Shown: piece after piece, positions 53,397 to 62,350 of the stretch | Layout: every line of letters starts with the position of its first letter | Numbering within the stretch: position 1 is the stretch's first letter | Assembly: GCF_001866655.1 (NCBI RefSeq) | Contig: NZ_MLYR01000008.1 | Coordinates: 34,368-98,367, forward strand | Length of the DNA: 64,000 nucleotides | DNA from: Bacillus sp. MUM 116 | GTDB taxonomy: Bacteria; Bacillota; Bacilli; Bacillales; Cytobacillaceae | Direction of reading: 5' to 3' | Position numbers and translations under genes: made by a program | The notes under the pieces: generated by a model | Database searches by the model: none | Told to the model about the DNA's origin: nothing | The model's input: only the letters and a program-made list of their open reading frames with translations

Positions 53397-53670
53397 ATTC
53401 AAACACCTCGTCTTTTTATTAATAGCTATTATGTAGCAATTACAGCATATCATATATGTCATATATTTCCTAAAAATCTTTCTCATAACAAAATTAGATA
53501 AAGGTAAAATAAATCCTTTTTTTTAAAGAGATTAATACATAGATTTGATTGGATAGATTGTGTTTAAGTGCCAAGTAATTCAAAAAATTTCTGGTTAAGA
53601 TAATGAATAATACGGTATATCGTAACTGAAGGTGTATGTTAAGAAATTCCTATGCTTTATTGGATTGACT

Positions 53671-53995
53671 TCATTTGCCTTTTTCTAATGGCAAAGTTTT
53701 TATAAACACAACCTTAAGATAGTTACCTTCTGGGAATTCTTTTATTGATTTAAAGTCTTTTGGAAGGGAGAATTCATCAACTAGTTGATATGTTCTGTTT
53801 GTTTCTTTAAATGCCTGATCAATAAAACTTATCTTTTGATTTTCTATTTTCGGCTCGTTCGGTATGGAGGCGTTAGCCGTAAATGGAACAGGAACCGACG
53901 GAATGTTGGCGTGAGCAATACAGTCCGTGGTTATCGGTCCATTTAATGCCGAAGCGACACGTACGGAATGACGGAAAGGCGCTTTTCCTTCTGAT
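53671..53995 (-). pseudogene. Remnant: C-terminal part of a regulator-like effector domain
   Basis: Open frame without start, about 107 codons to TGA at 53671. It ends with FIDQAFKETNRTYQLVDEFS, FKSIKEFPEGNYLKVVF and LPLEKGK. The SIKEFPEGNYLKV segment recalls the effector domain of MerR/BmrR-like regulators, but the match is weak. The rest of 53397-54304 has no other gene. Confidence 0.35.
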
Positions 53996-54304
53996 CAGTC
54001 CGTAGTGCTGCCAGCCTAAATATGTTAGCTCTTGATCTACATTCTACATATTTAAAAGTTCTTATTACTGAAGAAAACGTGCAGTTTTAAGGCTACCAGA
54101 ATTGATAAACATGGAATTGGCTTGATGCACATCTTAACAAATTTTCTAGAACTGAAATGAATCGAGTAAAATTTTAACCAGTCATAGTCAATAACTGGTC
54201 TTTTACCCAACATTCAAACTGAATGTCTCCAGTGGATATTATTTTCTTCGAAAATTTGTTATAATGAAGTGTTTTTAACATTATTGAGGGGGAACGTTAT
54301 TTTT

Positions 54305-54754
54305 ATGTCAGTTGAAGTTGGCAGCAAGGTGCAAGGTAAAGTAACAGGCATCACTAATTTTGGAGCATTCGTAGAATTACCGGATGGATCAACAGGTCTA
54401 GTGCATATCAGTGAAGTTGCGGATAGCTATGTAAAAGATGTGAATGACCATCTCAAGATAGGCGATCAGGTTGAAGTAAAAGTGATTAGTATGAAAGACG
54501 GAAAAACTTCTTTGTCCATCAAAAAAGCGATAGATAGACCCGAAGGACAAACTTTTTCTTATACAAAACGCCCACCCCACCCAGGAAGATCTGATAATCG
54601 TTCCAAAGATTTTCGTCCAAAAGGTAATTTCAAGCCAAAGGAAAGTTTTGAAGATAAAATGGCTCGTTATTTAAAGACGAGTGAAGAGAATTTATCTACC
54701 CTTAAACGTAACAGTGGAGCAAAACAAGGCGGTCGAGGCGGAAGACGCGGATAA
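54305..54754 (+). CDS. yugI: S1-domain RNA-binding protein (YugI/general stress protein 13 type)
   Basis: Protein of 149 residues with one N-terminal S1 OB-fold domain (about 1-75: VGSKVQGKVTGITNFGAFVE, GLVHISEVADSYV, KVISMKDGKTSLSIKKA). A basic, disordered C-terminal tail ends GGRGGRRG. It probably binds RNA at the ribosome, as YugI does. ATG 54305 is preceded by GAGGGGGA; a TATAAT lies at 54260-54265. Its 3' end is present in at least four decayed copies in the window, all within 13 kb. Confidence 0.92.
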   Translation: MSVEVGSKVQGKVTGITNFGAFVELPDGSTGLVHISEVADSYVKDVNDHLKIGDQVEVKVISMKDGKTSLSIKKAIDRPEGQTFSYTKRPPHPGRSDNRSKDFRPKGNFKPKESFEDKMARYLKTSEENLSTLKRNSGAKQGGRGGRRG

Positions 54755-54789
54755 CTTGTTGCATTTTTTAATGCTTCATTATATAGATA

Positions 54790-54819
54790 AAGGCAAGCCT
54801 GTAATTGGCTTGCCTTCTT
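54790..54819 (+). terminator. Terminator of the S1-domain gene
   Basis: AAGGCAAGCC / GGCTTGCCTT stem followed by CTTT. Identical or near-identical hairpins accompany copies 2 and 5. Confidence 0.85.
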
Positions 54820-54920
54820 TAATGTAATTCAAACCAACTTAGCATTTAAATCTGCGTTGTCCTATCACTGTTAATTTTTTAAAACTTTTGGTTTGTTAAA
54901 TCAATTATTTCAAAGCCATT

Positions 54921-55152
54921 GTGGAGCAAGATTTAGACGTGATTGGCGTGGTTAAAGAAACTAAGCAGCGTTATAACGTTGACGGAAAAGTGGTTTCTTT
55001 AAAGCAGCTTTATCGCTTGTCGCAACCAATTAAATCAAAAAAGGGTATCCTTCGCTCCATTCGTACAGTTATGTCGAATAGAACCCCGGTAAAAGTTGTA
55101 ATCGTTCAAAATAAAAACAAGAAAAGTGAATTGCTTGCCATCCTAAGCACTG
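54921..55152 (+). mobile_element. Fragment of an IS4-family transposase gene
   Basis: Reads MEQDLDVIGVVKETKQRYNV, then KQLYRLSQPIKSKKGILRSI and PVKVVIVQNKNKKSELLAIL. This matches the central part of IS4-type DDE transposases of Bacillus, where the last segment is normally followed by the rest of the catalytic core. Here it ends abruptly at the DinB gene stop. Both ends of the element are missing and no inverted repeats were found. Confidence 0.75.
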
Positions 55153-55157
55153 CTTCT

Positions 55158-55637
55158 TCAATTGTTGGAACCTTCAATTGCCCGTTGAATCGCATAAATA
55201 ACTCCCGTATGCATTCCTTCATGGTGTAAACTAAACGCGAGAATTTCTCCGATTGTTTCCATCTTAAAACCAAGCCGTACAAAGGGTTTTATTGCTTTTT
55301 CCTGCAGGCGGTTGCCGAGAGATTTCTTGATATAAGCAGTTTGCTTTTTTAATTCATAGGATAAGGTTTGCAACGTTGGAGGTTCTACTTGCCATTCGCT
55401 TGGTCTCGTCTGATTGCCAAATAGGGTGACAACTTCTAGAGAAAGTTGTTGCGGTAATCCTGCAAAGTTCGAAGCAAGCTGATCCTGAACAATCAAAATA
55501 TGACCAACGTTCCAACGGATCGTATTGTTAAATCCCCTAGGCATAATATCAGCCACATCTTCTGTGATAGATTCCAACCTTTGGAGAGTAATGGCTCGAA
55601 CCACTTCCACTTGTCTCAGCAACATATCGTTCATCAT
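55158..55637 (-). CDS. DinB-family protein (DinB_2)
   Basis: Four-helix-bundle protein of 159 residues. Candidate metal-binding histidines are in WNVGHILIVQ and HHEGMHTGVI, as in the DinB/YfiT family of thiol-dependent or metal-dependent hydrolases and transferases. ATG 55637 lies after AGGAGGAGGGG. Exact reaction unknown. The stop codon abuts the transposase fragment on the opposite strand. Confidence 0.88.
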   Translation of the reverse strand: MMNDMLLRQVEVVRAITLQRLESITEDVADIMPRGFNNTIRWNVGHILIVQDQLASNFAGLPQQLSLEVVTLFGNQTRPSEWQVEPPTLQTLSYELKKQTAYIKKSLGNRLQEKAIKPFVRLGFKMETIGEILAFSLHHEGMHTGVIYAIQRAIEGSNN

Positions 55638-55739
55638 AATAGCCCCTCCTCCTATGAAAGCTACGGATTAAATTTTTGTGTATTACCCCTCTGTGGGTGC
55701 TGTTTAAATTTCCGTTTAATGTGAATCCTCCCGTTATCC

Positions 55740-56645
55740 TCAAACTTCTCTTTCATCCATTAAACTCTTATGTATCCAAATAGCTGCCGCAGAACCTTCG
55801 CCCATAGCTATTGTCACTTGTTCAGAATGAGCAACCACATCACCTGCTGCCCATACATTGGGTATATTCGTCATTTTGGTTCGCGGGTTGACAACAATAT
55901 GCTGATTTTCAAGAAGTTCTACCCCTAATTGCTTCGCAAGGTTCGACTTCACTTCATTCCCCCCGAATGCAATAAAGCCGCGTTCACCCATAATTTTCTT
56001 TCCACTTTGCAGGATAAATCCTTGTAGATAAGAATTTTCTGCCATGACCTTTTGGATGGTCTCTTCAACATAATGAATCCGATGAACCTTAAGTTCGTTT
56101 AATAGGTGTTCTGATATCTCCGTCTGTTCATGATTGATATAGATAAGATCTTGTGTCCAGTAAGAGAGGATTAGGGCCATCTTAGCTCCTACATTTCCCG
56201 CGCCAATCACAATCGTACTTTTATTCTTCACTTCATAGCCATCACAATCTGGACAAACATAAACGCTTATACCTAGACAGTGTAGAAGCTCAGGAAATGC
56301 AGGCATCCTGTCCATTACACCGGTTGCCAATAACAATCGCTTTGATACATATTGGAAACCGGTTTTTACCGTGAGCTGAAATCCCTTTCCAATCTTTTCA
56401 GCACTGTCAACAACTTCGGATTTAAACTCTACTCCAAGCTTTTCTGCTTGCCTTTTTCCAATCTGACGAAGTTCTTGCCCACTAATACCATTTGGCCAAC
56501 CTAATATATTATGATAACTCTTACATAATGTTGATCGACCATGATTTGAATCAATGACAAGAACTTTATGTTTATATCTGCCCAATTGGATAGCTGCTTG
56601 AAGACCAGCAATACCGCCACCTACAATAATACAATCATAATTCAC
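55740..56645 (-). CDS. FAD-dependent pyridine nucleotide-disulphide oxidoreductase, thioredoxin reductase-like
   Basis: Flavoprotein of 301 residues. The FAD-binding Rossmann motif CIIVGGGIAGLQAA is at the N-terminus, the redox-active VCPDCDGYE (CxxC) is near residue 130, the NAD(P) motif VIGAGNVGAKMA follows, and the C-terminal FAD motif is WAAGDVVAHSEQV. GTG 56645 is chosen because GGGGAG lies 6 nt upstream and the resulting length fits the family. An upstream in-frame GTG (56705) would add 20 residues but lacks a ribosome site. It resembles bacillithiol- or thioredoxin-linked reductases. No partner gene is adjacent. Confidence 0.88.
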   Translation of the reverse strand: MNYDCIIVGGGIAGLQAAIQLGRYKHKVLVIDSNHGRSTLCKSYHNILGWPNGISGQELRQIGKRQAEKLGVEFKSEVVDSAEKIGKGFQLTVKTGFQYVSKRLLLATGVMDRMPAFPELLHCLGISVYVCPDCDGYEVKNKSTIVIGAGNVGAKMALILSYWTQDLIYINHEQTEISEHLLNELKVHRIHYVEETIQKVMAENSYLQGFILQSGKKIMGERGFIAFGGNEVKSNLAKQLGVELLENQHIVVNPRTKMTNIPNVWAAGDVVAHSEQVTIAMGEGSAAAIWIHKSLMDEREV

Positions 56646-56805
56646 AGGTAGCTCCCCTTTCTTTGACCCATTCACATAGAAAGGATTTTCAAATTTAATT
56701 TCCACTCTTTATCTTATAGTAAAGTGCATTGCCTATTTTCCCCCTAAAGTTTCACCCCAAAATGAAAGCCACCCACACAGTAAGAATGGCTTTAACTTTT
56801 TTAGG

Positions 56806-57000
56806 GGTTGTTTATTTGTAGGAGTTGTTCTATTTTGGGTTTGAGATTTGAGAAGCCTTTATCGCCCACAGCCCGAAAAAAAGTGTACCATCTTTATCGA
56901 ATAAGAAGAACGCTGGCACAAATTCATTCTGAAAGGAATCCGTAATTTTATGCAGGTTATCTACAGCAACTGGGTACTTGATTTGATACTGAGTGATATC
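56806..57000 (-). pseudogene. Remnant: TlpA/ResA-like thioredoxin-fold protein
   Basis: The minus strand reads ITQYQIKYPVAVDNLHKITD and NEFVPAFFLFDKDGTL. A shift in a run of seven T then leads to RAVGDKGFSNLKPKIEQLLQ. This is the C-terminal half of a redoxin-type protein; the CxxC half is missing. Confidence 0.65.
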
Positions 57001-57327
57001 CTGTTTCCCTTCTCAATATCCGTATCACTTTGCTGCTTTGGCTGTGGATCCCTATCGTTTGAAGGCCATATTCCTTCCTGATACGCTTCCCGATAAGACA
57101 CAACCTTATTCATCACTTCACGACAGATATGACAGGATAAAAGGGAGGATTATAAATGGCACAGCGCCAAGCCATCGAATCGCAAATTTTACCCGATTGA
57201 GTGGTTGTAAATGCTAGGGGTTGTGTGTAAATTGGAGTTTTTTATAAGGCGTAAACTCTCCCCCATATTATTTTTCAAAATTTAATTCAATTTATAAAAA
57301 TACCTTGATGTTTATATATCGCTGTTA

Positions 57328-57392
57328 TCTACCCTCCAACGTAACACTGGAGCAAAACAGGGCGGTAGAGGCGGAAGACAAGCATAACTTGT
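57328..57392 (+). pseudogene. S1-domain gene 3'-end fragment, copy 4
   Basis: TATCTACCCTCCAACGTAAC, then ACTGGAGCAAAACAGGGCGG and the Gly-Arg coding tail. It matches codons for LSTLKRNSGAKQGGRGG of the intact gene. Between it and the TlpA remnant is a short coding stretch (57003-57130) and a stubbed start (GGGAGG, ATG 57156, 13 codons). Confidence 0.7.
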
Positions 57393-57654
57393 AAAACTCC
57401 TCTGAAACTCAAGATGCTTCCTTAATCCAAGAATATGCAAACTTGTATTTTCATGCCTACTCCCCACTTCATTTTTTCGCTATCTTTCTTTCTATAAAGG
57501 GTCCTGAATAATTTTAAATACAACTAACAATGACAATGTTTAACATATGAAATAAAGCCTGCATTTAGAAATGTGTTTTTTCTTCCTATATTACAGTACA
57601 GCGATGTATAATATTGGTAAGATTATGTCGAACTTTAAGTAGAAATGGAGGTAA

Positions 57655-57903
57655 TTGTATTCAATCAAATTATTAACCATATGAGTTCCAAAAAGCCTGA
57701 ATAGGCTTGATTGCATTTTAAATGGAAGTTTTACTTACCAAGTAATAGACAGCATACCAGCCAAGGATAATCTTACATTTAACAATGGATATTTTGTAAA
57801 TTGCTGTGCGTTATTTGTTGATATTAGGAATTCTTCCAAATATAAAAATACAACATCTACTATCTTGACTGACTTATACAAGATTTTTAAGAGGGATTTA
57901 TGA
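57655..57903 (+). pseudogene. pycC: Truncated Pycsar cyclase PycC
   Basis: The frame open from 57685 to TGA 57901-57903 reads SLNRLDCILNGSFTYQVIDS, IPAKDNLTFNNGYFVNCC and ALFVDIRNSSKY. This is the start of class III nucleotide cyclases of the Pycsar type, with the first metal-binding Asp in FVDIR. After ILTDLYKIF, where the family continues with about 200 more residues of cyclase domain, the frame runs into KRDL and stops. The only start with a good GGAGG is TTG 57655, in the same frame but separated by a TGA at 57682. Alternatively an A5 run (57690-57694) marks a frameshift from ATG 57645. Its stop overlaps the effector start by 4 nt (ATGA). Confidence 0.75.
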
Positions 57904-58499
57904 TAACCAATAACGAAGGAAACAATTACAATGGACTTGATAATGAAGAAGTGTTACAGACATTAGAAAGAATCAATTTTTGGATACATAATTGTGATAC
58001 CAAAATATCTTTTGCTTTAGCTTTCGCAGGGGTTATAGTAGCGGGATTTTTCTCAAGTAGTATAATTACTAATTCACTTACCAAATTAGTGAAAAATACA
58101 ATAAAAATTTATACCATAACCAGGTGGTGGGAAATTACAGGGTTACTTACTTCAATATTAGTCCTAATAATTTTTTTTATTTGTATAATTACTGCAATAG
58201 TATACCTTTTTATGGGACTAAAAGGTTCAATAGATACTTCTCTTTGTAAGGAAAAGGAGCTATCAACCGATTCATTATTATATTTTGGCTCAATAGCAAA
58301 TCAAACGTTTCAATCATATAAACATAAGGCAATTACAAATACGGGTGGTCTAATTTACAATGATTATTTATCACAAGTTTATATAAATTCAAAGCTTTGT
58401 AAGAAAAAATTTCTTTTTTTAAATAAAGGGGTTAAATATTTAATTTCCTCAATCGGCTTATTTGTATTATTAAATATCCTTTTTTTGTTTATCAAGTAA
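57900..58499 (+). CDS. pycTM: Pycsar effector PycTM-like membrane protein
   Basis: Membrane protein of 199 residues. Hydrophobic helices lie at about 36-55, 82-108 and 178-198. The NCDTKISFALAFAGVIVAGF segment and the later YFGSIA...YLSQVYINSKL are characteristic of the PycTM/DUF5706 effector family. In intact Pycsar systems a cyclase makes cUMP or cCMP on phage infection and the membrane effector then damages the membrane. Here the effector frame is intact, with AGAGGG before ATG 57900, but its cyclase is truncated. It is therefore an orphan effector unless another cyclase elsewhere activates it. Confidence 0.75.
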   Translation: MITNNEGNNYNGLDNEEVLQTLERINFWIHNCDTKISFALAFAGVIVAGFFSSSIITNSLTKLVKNTIKIYTITRWWEITGLLTSILVLIIFFICIITAIVYLFMGLKGSIDTSLCKEKELSTDSLLYFGSIANQTFQSYKHKAITNTGGLIYNDYLSQVYINSKLCKKKFLFLNKGVKYLISSIGLFVLLNILFLFIK

Positions 58500-58689
58500 G
58501 TTAAGCATGTTGTTCAGTAGCAGAAGTAAATAATTAAGCCGGACCTGCGAAAAGGAAGCTTTCGATGCAGATAACTCATATGGAGCTATTAATCTCTTTA
58601 TCAAAAACAGCCTTTTTCTTCCTATTCATAGCACTAAAACTCATTTCCAAAAACAAAGCAACATTTTTGATATTCAACGCCGTTTTTGG

Positions 58690-58796
58690 TGCTAAAATAG
58701 AGGAACAGAACCCATATGCAGATTAATGCACTGTAGAAATTAGGAGCAGAAAGAATTTATAAAGAAAAATTAACGGGAACTAGAAGAGATCTACCT
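58690..58796 (+). pseudogene. Remnant: serine recombinase (resolvase family) N-terminal part
   Basis: Reads AKIEEQNPY, then (after a shift and a stop) KLGAERIYKEKLTGTRRDLP. This matches the region of Tn3-type resolvases and invertases after the catalytic Ser segment. Broken in at least two places. Confidence 0.7.
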
Positions 58797-58800
58797 CATA

Positions 58801-58829
58801 AAAAGGATCTTCGGCTAGAAGATCCTTTT
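58801..58829. terminator. Terminator-like hairpin
   Basis: AAAAGGATCTT / AAGATCCTTTT stem next to the recombinase remnant. Confidence 0.65.
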
Positions 58830-58848
58830 AGCTACTTGTTTAATTAAA

Positions 58849-58865
58849 GCGCCCGATTATGCAAC
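58849..58865 (+). repeat. Dispersed repeat copy
   Basis: GCGCCCGATTATGCAAC. Confidence 0.4.
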
Positions 58866-58945
58866 AAGACAAAATATATATGGATTATGAGAGTTATAAT
58901 TTCTAAATCTCATTTTGGCTGAAGGACGCAAAATTTCTTCTCAGA

Positions 58946-59434
58946 TTAGTACCGATTAGTCGTTCCTGAGGCTATACCCCAATTGATAATCCCTCTAGCT
59001 TTCGCTATATACCCAGCACCATTATACACTTGAGGGGTATAACAGGAGGTTTGACCTTTCATTATCACCCCGTTACCACCACGATCAGCACAATTATAGC
59101 TCTTTCTTAAAGTAGTACCATTACTATTGTAACTCCACACCGTTGCAAGCGCATAGTAAGAACCCTTATCGTACGGTGCGGCGTGATAAAGCGTTATTTT
59201 ACCCCAAGATGTTCGACACTTCGCACTCCATTTTAGCTCCACTTTTCCATAAGCATTATCGTATCTGTCAACAATATAACTATAGGATTTGGTGACTGCA
59301 TCTTTCGCACAACCTGTTGAAACAGGGTTTGAACCATCATAAGATAGGGCAAATGCTTTTTCAGCTGGTGAAACAGCAAATATCAGACCAAAGACAAAAG
59401 TAAATATCATCCCAATATTTAATAATTTTTTCAT
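58946..59434 (-). CDS. Secreted DUF2690-like protein
   Basis: Protein of 162 residues with a signal peptide (1-29, ending EKAFA). The mature part starts LSYDGSNPVSTGCAKDAVTK, a pattern of DUF2690 proteins, with ELKWSAKCRTSWGKI and four or more Cys that may form disulphides. ATG 59434 has AAGGAG 9 nt upstream. The function of the family is unknown, and it is exported. No operon partner. Confidence 0.78.
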   Translation of the reverse strand: MKKLLNIGMIFTFVFGLIFAVSPAEKAFALSYDGSNPVSTGCAKDAVTKSYSYIVDRYDNAYGKVELKWSAKCRTSWGKITLYHAAPYDKGSYYALATVWSYNSNGTTLRKSYNCADRGGNGVIMKGQTSCYTPQVYNGAGYIAKARGIINWGIASGTTNRY

Positions 59435-59597
59435 TCTAACAACTCCTTCATTTCTAGATTTTACCATGTAAAAATTTGTATTACGATGGACTAAGGGACT
59501 ATTATACATTTAATAAACGACCATTTTTTAGACAGCAACTTAGCATTGTGGTAGATCATTACTATATACAAAATTACTTATTCCTTATTAAAAGAAT

Positions 59598-59672
59598 GCA
59601 CCAGATTGTTAAAGATCAAAGGCTGTTGAGCTGTTTCGCACTTATTGAACTTTAGTCACCCGTCAGTTTAAC
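59598..59672 (+). repeat. Two dispersed repeat copies
   Basis: GCACCAGATTGTTAAAGATC at 59598 and GTCACCCGTCAGTTTAACTG near 59655. Confidence 0.4.
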
Positions 59673-59862
59673 TGTTAATGAAAGTCAGTTCCATTTATGA
59701 ACGGTTTTCTGCATATTTAAAGTATTAATATTAAACAACTTTATTGTAAATGATCGGCCACTCAAAAAGTGACCGTTTTGTAACGAAGATCTTCTATAAA
59801 AAAATTATCTTGTTTATGAGTGGCCCCAAAAAGAACGAATTCTTGCCGTACCCCAATAAGAC

Positions 59863-59940
59863 ATGAAACAAATGTGTGCCTACTGCGCCAAGTGGTTTCA
59901 ACAAACGGAAATGCAGCAGCTTCCAGGTGGTCAGCCCCTA
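59863..59940 (+). pseudogene. Remnant: small zinc-ribbon protein, copy B
   Basis: Reads MKQMCAYCAKWFQQTEMQQL, then PGG before similarity ends. Closely related to copy A at 48016, but the second CxxC half is missing. Confidence 0.5.
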
Positions 59941-60004
59941 CAGCAAAAAAACTACCTGGTGGGATTGTTACCAACAGTACACGATATAGATATTCCCCCC
60001 ACAT

Positions 60005-60127
60005 CTTCTCCATTTCGAGGAGGACCTGCTCCTTGAATTCCAACTAATGTTATTACTGCTTGATAAACGGGTGAAGTTGTCCTTTTATAAACTTGTCAGG
60101 GAGTATGAAGAAGTAGTACTAGAATAA
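60005..60127 (+). pseudogene. Unassigned C-terminal coding remnant
   Basis: An open frame without start reads EEDLLLEFQLMLLLLDKRVK, then LSFYKLVREYEEVVLE and stop. The helical pattern recalls IDEAL-domain proteins, weakly. Confidence 0.3.
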
Positions 60128-60172
60128 ATAATAGGAAGAAACACGTCAAAAAAGGGGAATATGTGGTTCTTG

Positions 60173-60202
60173 TTGTAACAAAAACGAACGTTTTTGTTAC
60201 AA
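60173..60202. repeat. Near-perfect 30-bp palindrome
   Basis: Arms TTGTAACAAAAACG and CGTTTTTGTTACAA are separated by AA. No gene ends beside it and there is no U-tract, so it is not an obvious terminator. Confidence 0.8.
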
Positions 60203-60285
60203 GCCTGATTAACCCTAAAACACTGTATTCTTAATAGATACTTTGCCCCTGGTTACAGGAACGCTGGAATTAGGCCAAAACCTGT

Positions 60286-60405
60286 TTAAGAAACTATAAA
60301 AACGGAAGATTCAACTGCTTTAAATTTTGAATCCGCTAACTCCATTCCATTGCAAAATGGGCAATGACAAGGTTCATCATTTAAATCTGTATAAAATGTA
60401 GCTTT
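60286..60405 (-). pseudogene. Remnant: CxxC-containing C-terminal fragment
   Basis: The minus strand reads YKATFYTDLNDEPCHCPFCN, then GMELADSKFKAVESSVFIVS and stop. It contains a Cys cluster of zinc-finger type. No start codon or ribosome site. Confidence 0.4.
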
Positions 60406-60534
60406 ATAGCTTTACAATCGTCTGGTAATTTGAGGGTGGAATTGTTGAATTTGGTGCCAAACTAATATAAAGGGGAAGTTTACAAATACTAAATACTAAA
60501 TTCCTTTATAAACCAAGTAAAGTGGGAGAAAATA

Positions 60535-60982
60535 ATGAGTATTGAAATGAAAAAAGAGCATCTTATACAGTACGGGTTAAAAGTGTTTGAAGAAATTGGG
60601 GCTAATGAAATTTGTAGCGTCTGTATTAGAAGTGGAAATTCTTGTTGTCAGGGGTGTGAATTCTTAAAGGATAAAGGAAGGTTGTCAAAAACGTAATACC
60701 TCATGTATGGCGTGGTTATGCGGCTTACAAAAACTTTATTTTAAAGAGATTGGGTTATTAGATGATTGGGAAAAATTGTGGACAAAAATCCCAGGTAAAT
60801 TACACCGTGGAGATGTGACTCCTGATATAGTGAGAGTGAATACATTACTCAAAGTTAAACACATTAATAAAAACTCAGGAAAGTTAATGTCTGATAAATT
60901 CAAAACTTTTGTAGAAGATGGGGGTAACCTAGAAAAATTAGAAAGACGTTTACAACACGATTTTGTTATGGAAAAACTATAA
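60535..60982 (+). pseudogene. Cysteine-rich protein gene split by a frameshift
   Basis: ATG 60535 (GGGAGAAA upstream) reads MSIEMKKEHLIQYGLKVFEE, EICSVCIRSGNSCCQGCEFL and KDKGRLSKT, then stops at 60694. The next frame continues GCQKRNTSCMAWLCGLQKLY and on to HDFVMEKL at 60982. Removing one base in GGAAGG (60677-60682) joins KDKG to GCQKRNTSC and gives about 148 residues with at least nine Cys, probably metal-binding. The family is not recognised. Either a pseudogene or a sequencing error. Confidence 0.6.
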
Positions 60983-61222
60983 ATAATTTGTTATTGTTAC
61001 TTTTAATCCCTCTACAACTTTTTAAGAGCCGATCCAAAAGAAAAAATGAAGACACACAAATTTAAATAGACTGAAAATCTTTTTAAATTTTGTTATAAAT
61101 TACATGTTATCATTTAGAATGAAAGGATGTTGTGACAGCCTTTTTCTTATTCGTTAATGGAGTCGATTAGTTGAAGAACTTGGATGTCCTATCGTTATTC
61201 ACCAGAATAAAAAGTTCCCCGA

Positions 61223-61435
61223 TTATTCGGATGCATACTTAATTATTCCATGTAAATAAACTGAGTATTCTCGCTGTACACATTCTCTTAACTTGATTTT
61301 TCCTTCACTTTCTAATTCTCCAACCAATTCTTCAATCTTTTTTTCATCTTCTTTTGTAGCCTTTGAAATCTCTGTTGAAAACAAATTACCTCGACTAGAA
61401 TTACGTAGATTTTTTAATAAACCAACTTTATTCAT
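61223..61435 (-). CDS. Possible 70-residue protein
   Basis: MNKVGLLKNLRNSSRGNLFS, then ISKATKEDEKKIEELVGELE and IKLRECVQREYSVYLHGIIK. The composition is protein-like (helical, charged), but there is no clear ribosome site. It overlaps a plus-strand fragment (61168-61258, ending SDAYLIIPCK). Only one of the two strands is likely to be real. Confidence 0.35.
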   Translation of the reverse strand: MNKVGLLKNLRNSSRGNLFSTEISKATKEDEKKIEELVGELESEGKIKLRECVQREYSVYLHGIIKYASE

Positions 61436-61632
61436 TTGGTTATTCAGCTATCGGATTGCAAGAGTTGAAGATCAACGGACAGATCGGCAGCTCTTTTTTA
61501 GCATAAATATCAATGGAATAAGATCAATAGTTCTGTTTGATTTGAATTTGAATATTATTAAAGATGCCGTTAATTACATTCTTTTTTACAGTGATCATAT
61601 CAAGCGATTAAATAACAGGGGGAGAAATTTAT

Positions 61633-61905
61633 ATGGATAATGTATTAAAAGTATCATCAAAATCAAATCCGAATTCAGTTGCAGGTGCAATTGCAGGCAT
61701 ATTAAGAGAAAGTGGAAATACAGAAATTCAGGCGATTGGAGCGGGTGCTTTAAATCAAGCGATTAAAGCCATTGCTATTGCAAGAGGATTCGTTGCTCCT
61801 AGTGGTTTAAATCTGGTTTTTGTTCCTGCATTTACAGATGTTATAATCAATAATGAAAATAAAACAGCAATCAAATTATTGGTAGGTCCTAGAAAAAAAC
61901 GATAG
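61633..61905 (+). CDS. spoVS: Stage V sporulation protein S
   Basis: Protein of 90 residues: VLKVSSKSNPNSVAGAIAGI, GAGALNQAIKAIAIARGF and FTDVIINNENKTAIKLLV. SpoVS is an Alba-like, probably nucleic-acid-binding protein needed for normal progression through engulfment and spore coat stages. Usual length is 86, with a slightly longer basic tail here (PRKKR). GGGGGAG lies 8 nt before the ATG. It marks the host as a spore-former. B. subtilis has one spoVS, so check whether this is an additional copy. Confidence 0.95.
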   Translation: MDNVLKVSSKSNPNSVAGAIAGILRESGNTEIQAIGAGALNQAIKAIAIARGFVAPSGLNLVFVPAFTDVIINNENKTAIKLLVGPRKKR

Positions 61906-61976
61906 ATTTACGTTGAGACGATCAATAAAAGAATTATTTTAAAAAATTTTCCTTAATACAATATTAGCCTGTTGTG

Positions 61977-61995
61977 CTAACGGGTGCTTTAACAA
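61977..61995 (-). repeat. Dispersed repeat copy, inverted
   Basis: The minus strand reads TGTTAAAGCACCCGTTAGC. Confidence 0.4.
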
Positions 61996-62091
61996 AATAA
62001 CTGAGGTGCCATTTTTGTAGCTTTTTCACATTTTCCATATTCAGCAAACGGGCGCAATTCCAGAATAAGAATAGCGCTCTTTTTTTATGTA

Positions 62092-62110
62092 TAGGGCCAG
62101 ATTGTTGAAG
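62092..62110 (+). repeat. Dispersed repeat copy
   Basis: TAGGGCCAGATTGTTGAAG. Short GCGC-containing relatives lie nearby at 62047 and 62636. Confidence 0.35.
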
Positions 62111-62350
62111 CGGGATTGATTATATGCAATATTTATTGAACAGTTTAATATTAAACGTGATGAAACAGACTATAAGCAAATGCAAAAATTCAGTTCTCTA
62201 CTCCACCTTTTTATTAGAAGGCGATAAAATAATTTTTGATAGGATGACAAGTAGAGTGGTAAAGTATTAAAATGATGATTTAATGATTGTGAAGGATCGC
62301 ACTTAAATTACTCAGCATTCCTGTAATGAAGAAATATGAGGTGTATGAGA

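Noticed and set aside
54921..55229. 102-codon plus-strand frame as a complete gene
   Set aside because: Only the internal part of a transposase is present, and the last codons are the antisense of the DinB gene.
59762..60043. 93-codon minus-strand frame
   Set aside because: It overlaps the zinc-ribbon remnant, which has a duplicated relative at 48 kb read on the plus strand. No convincing family was seen.
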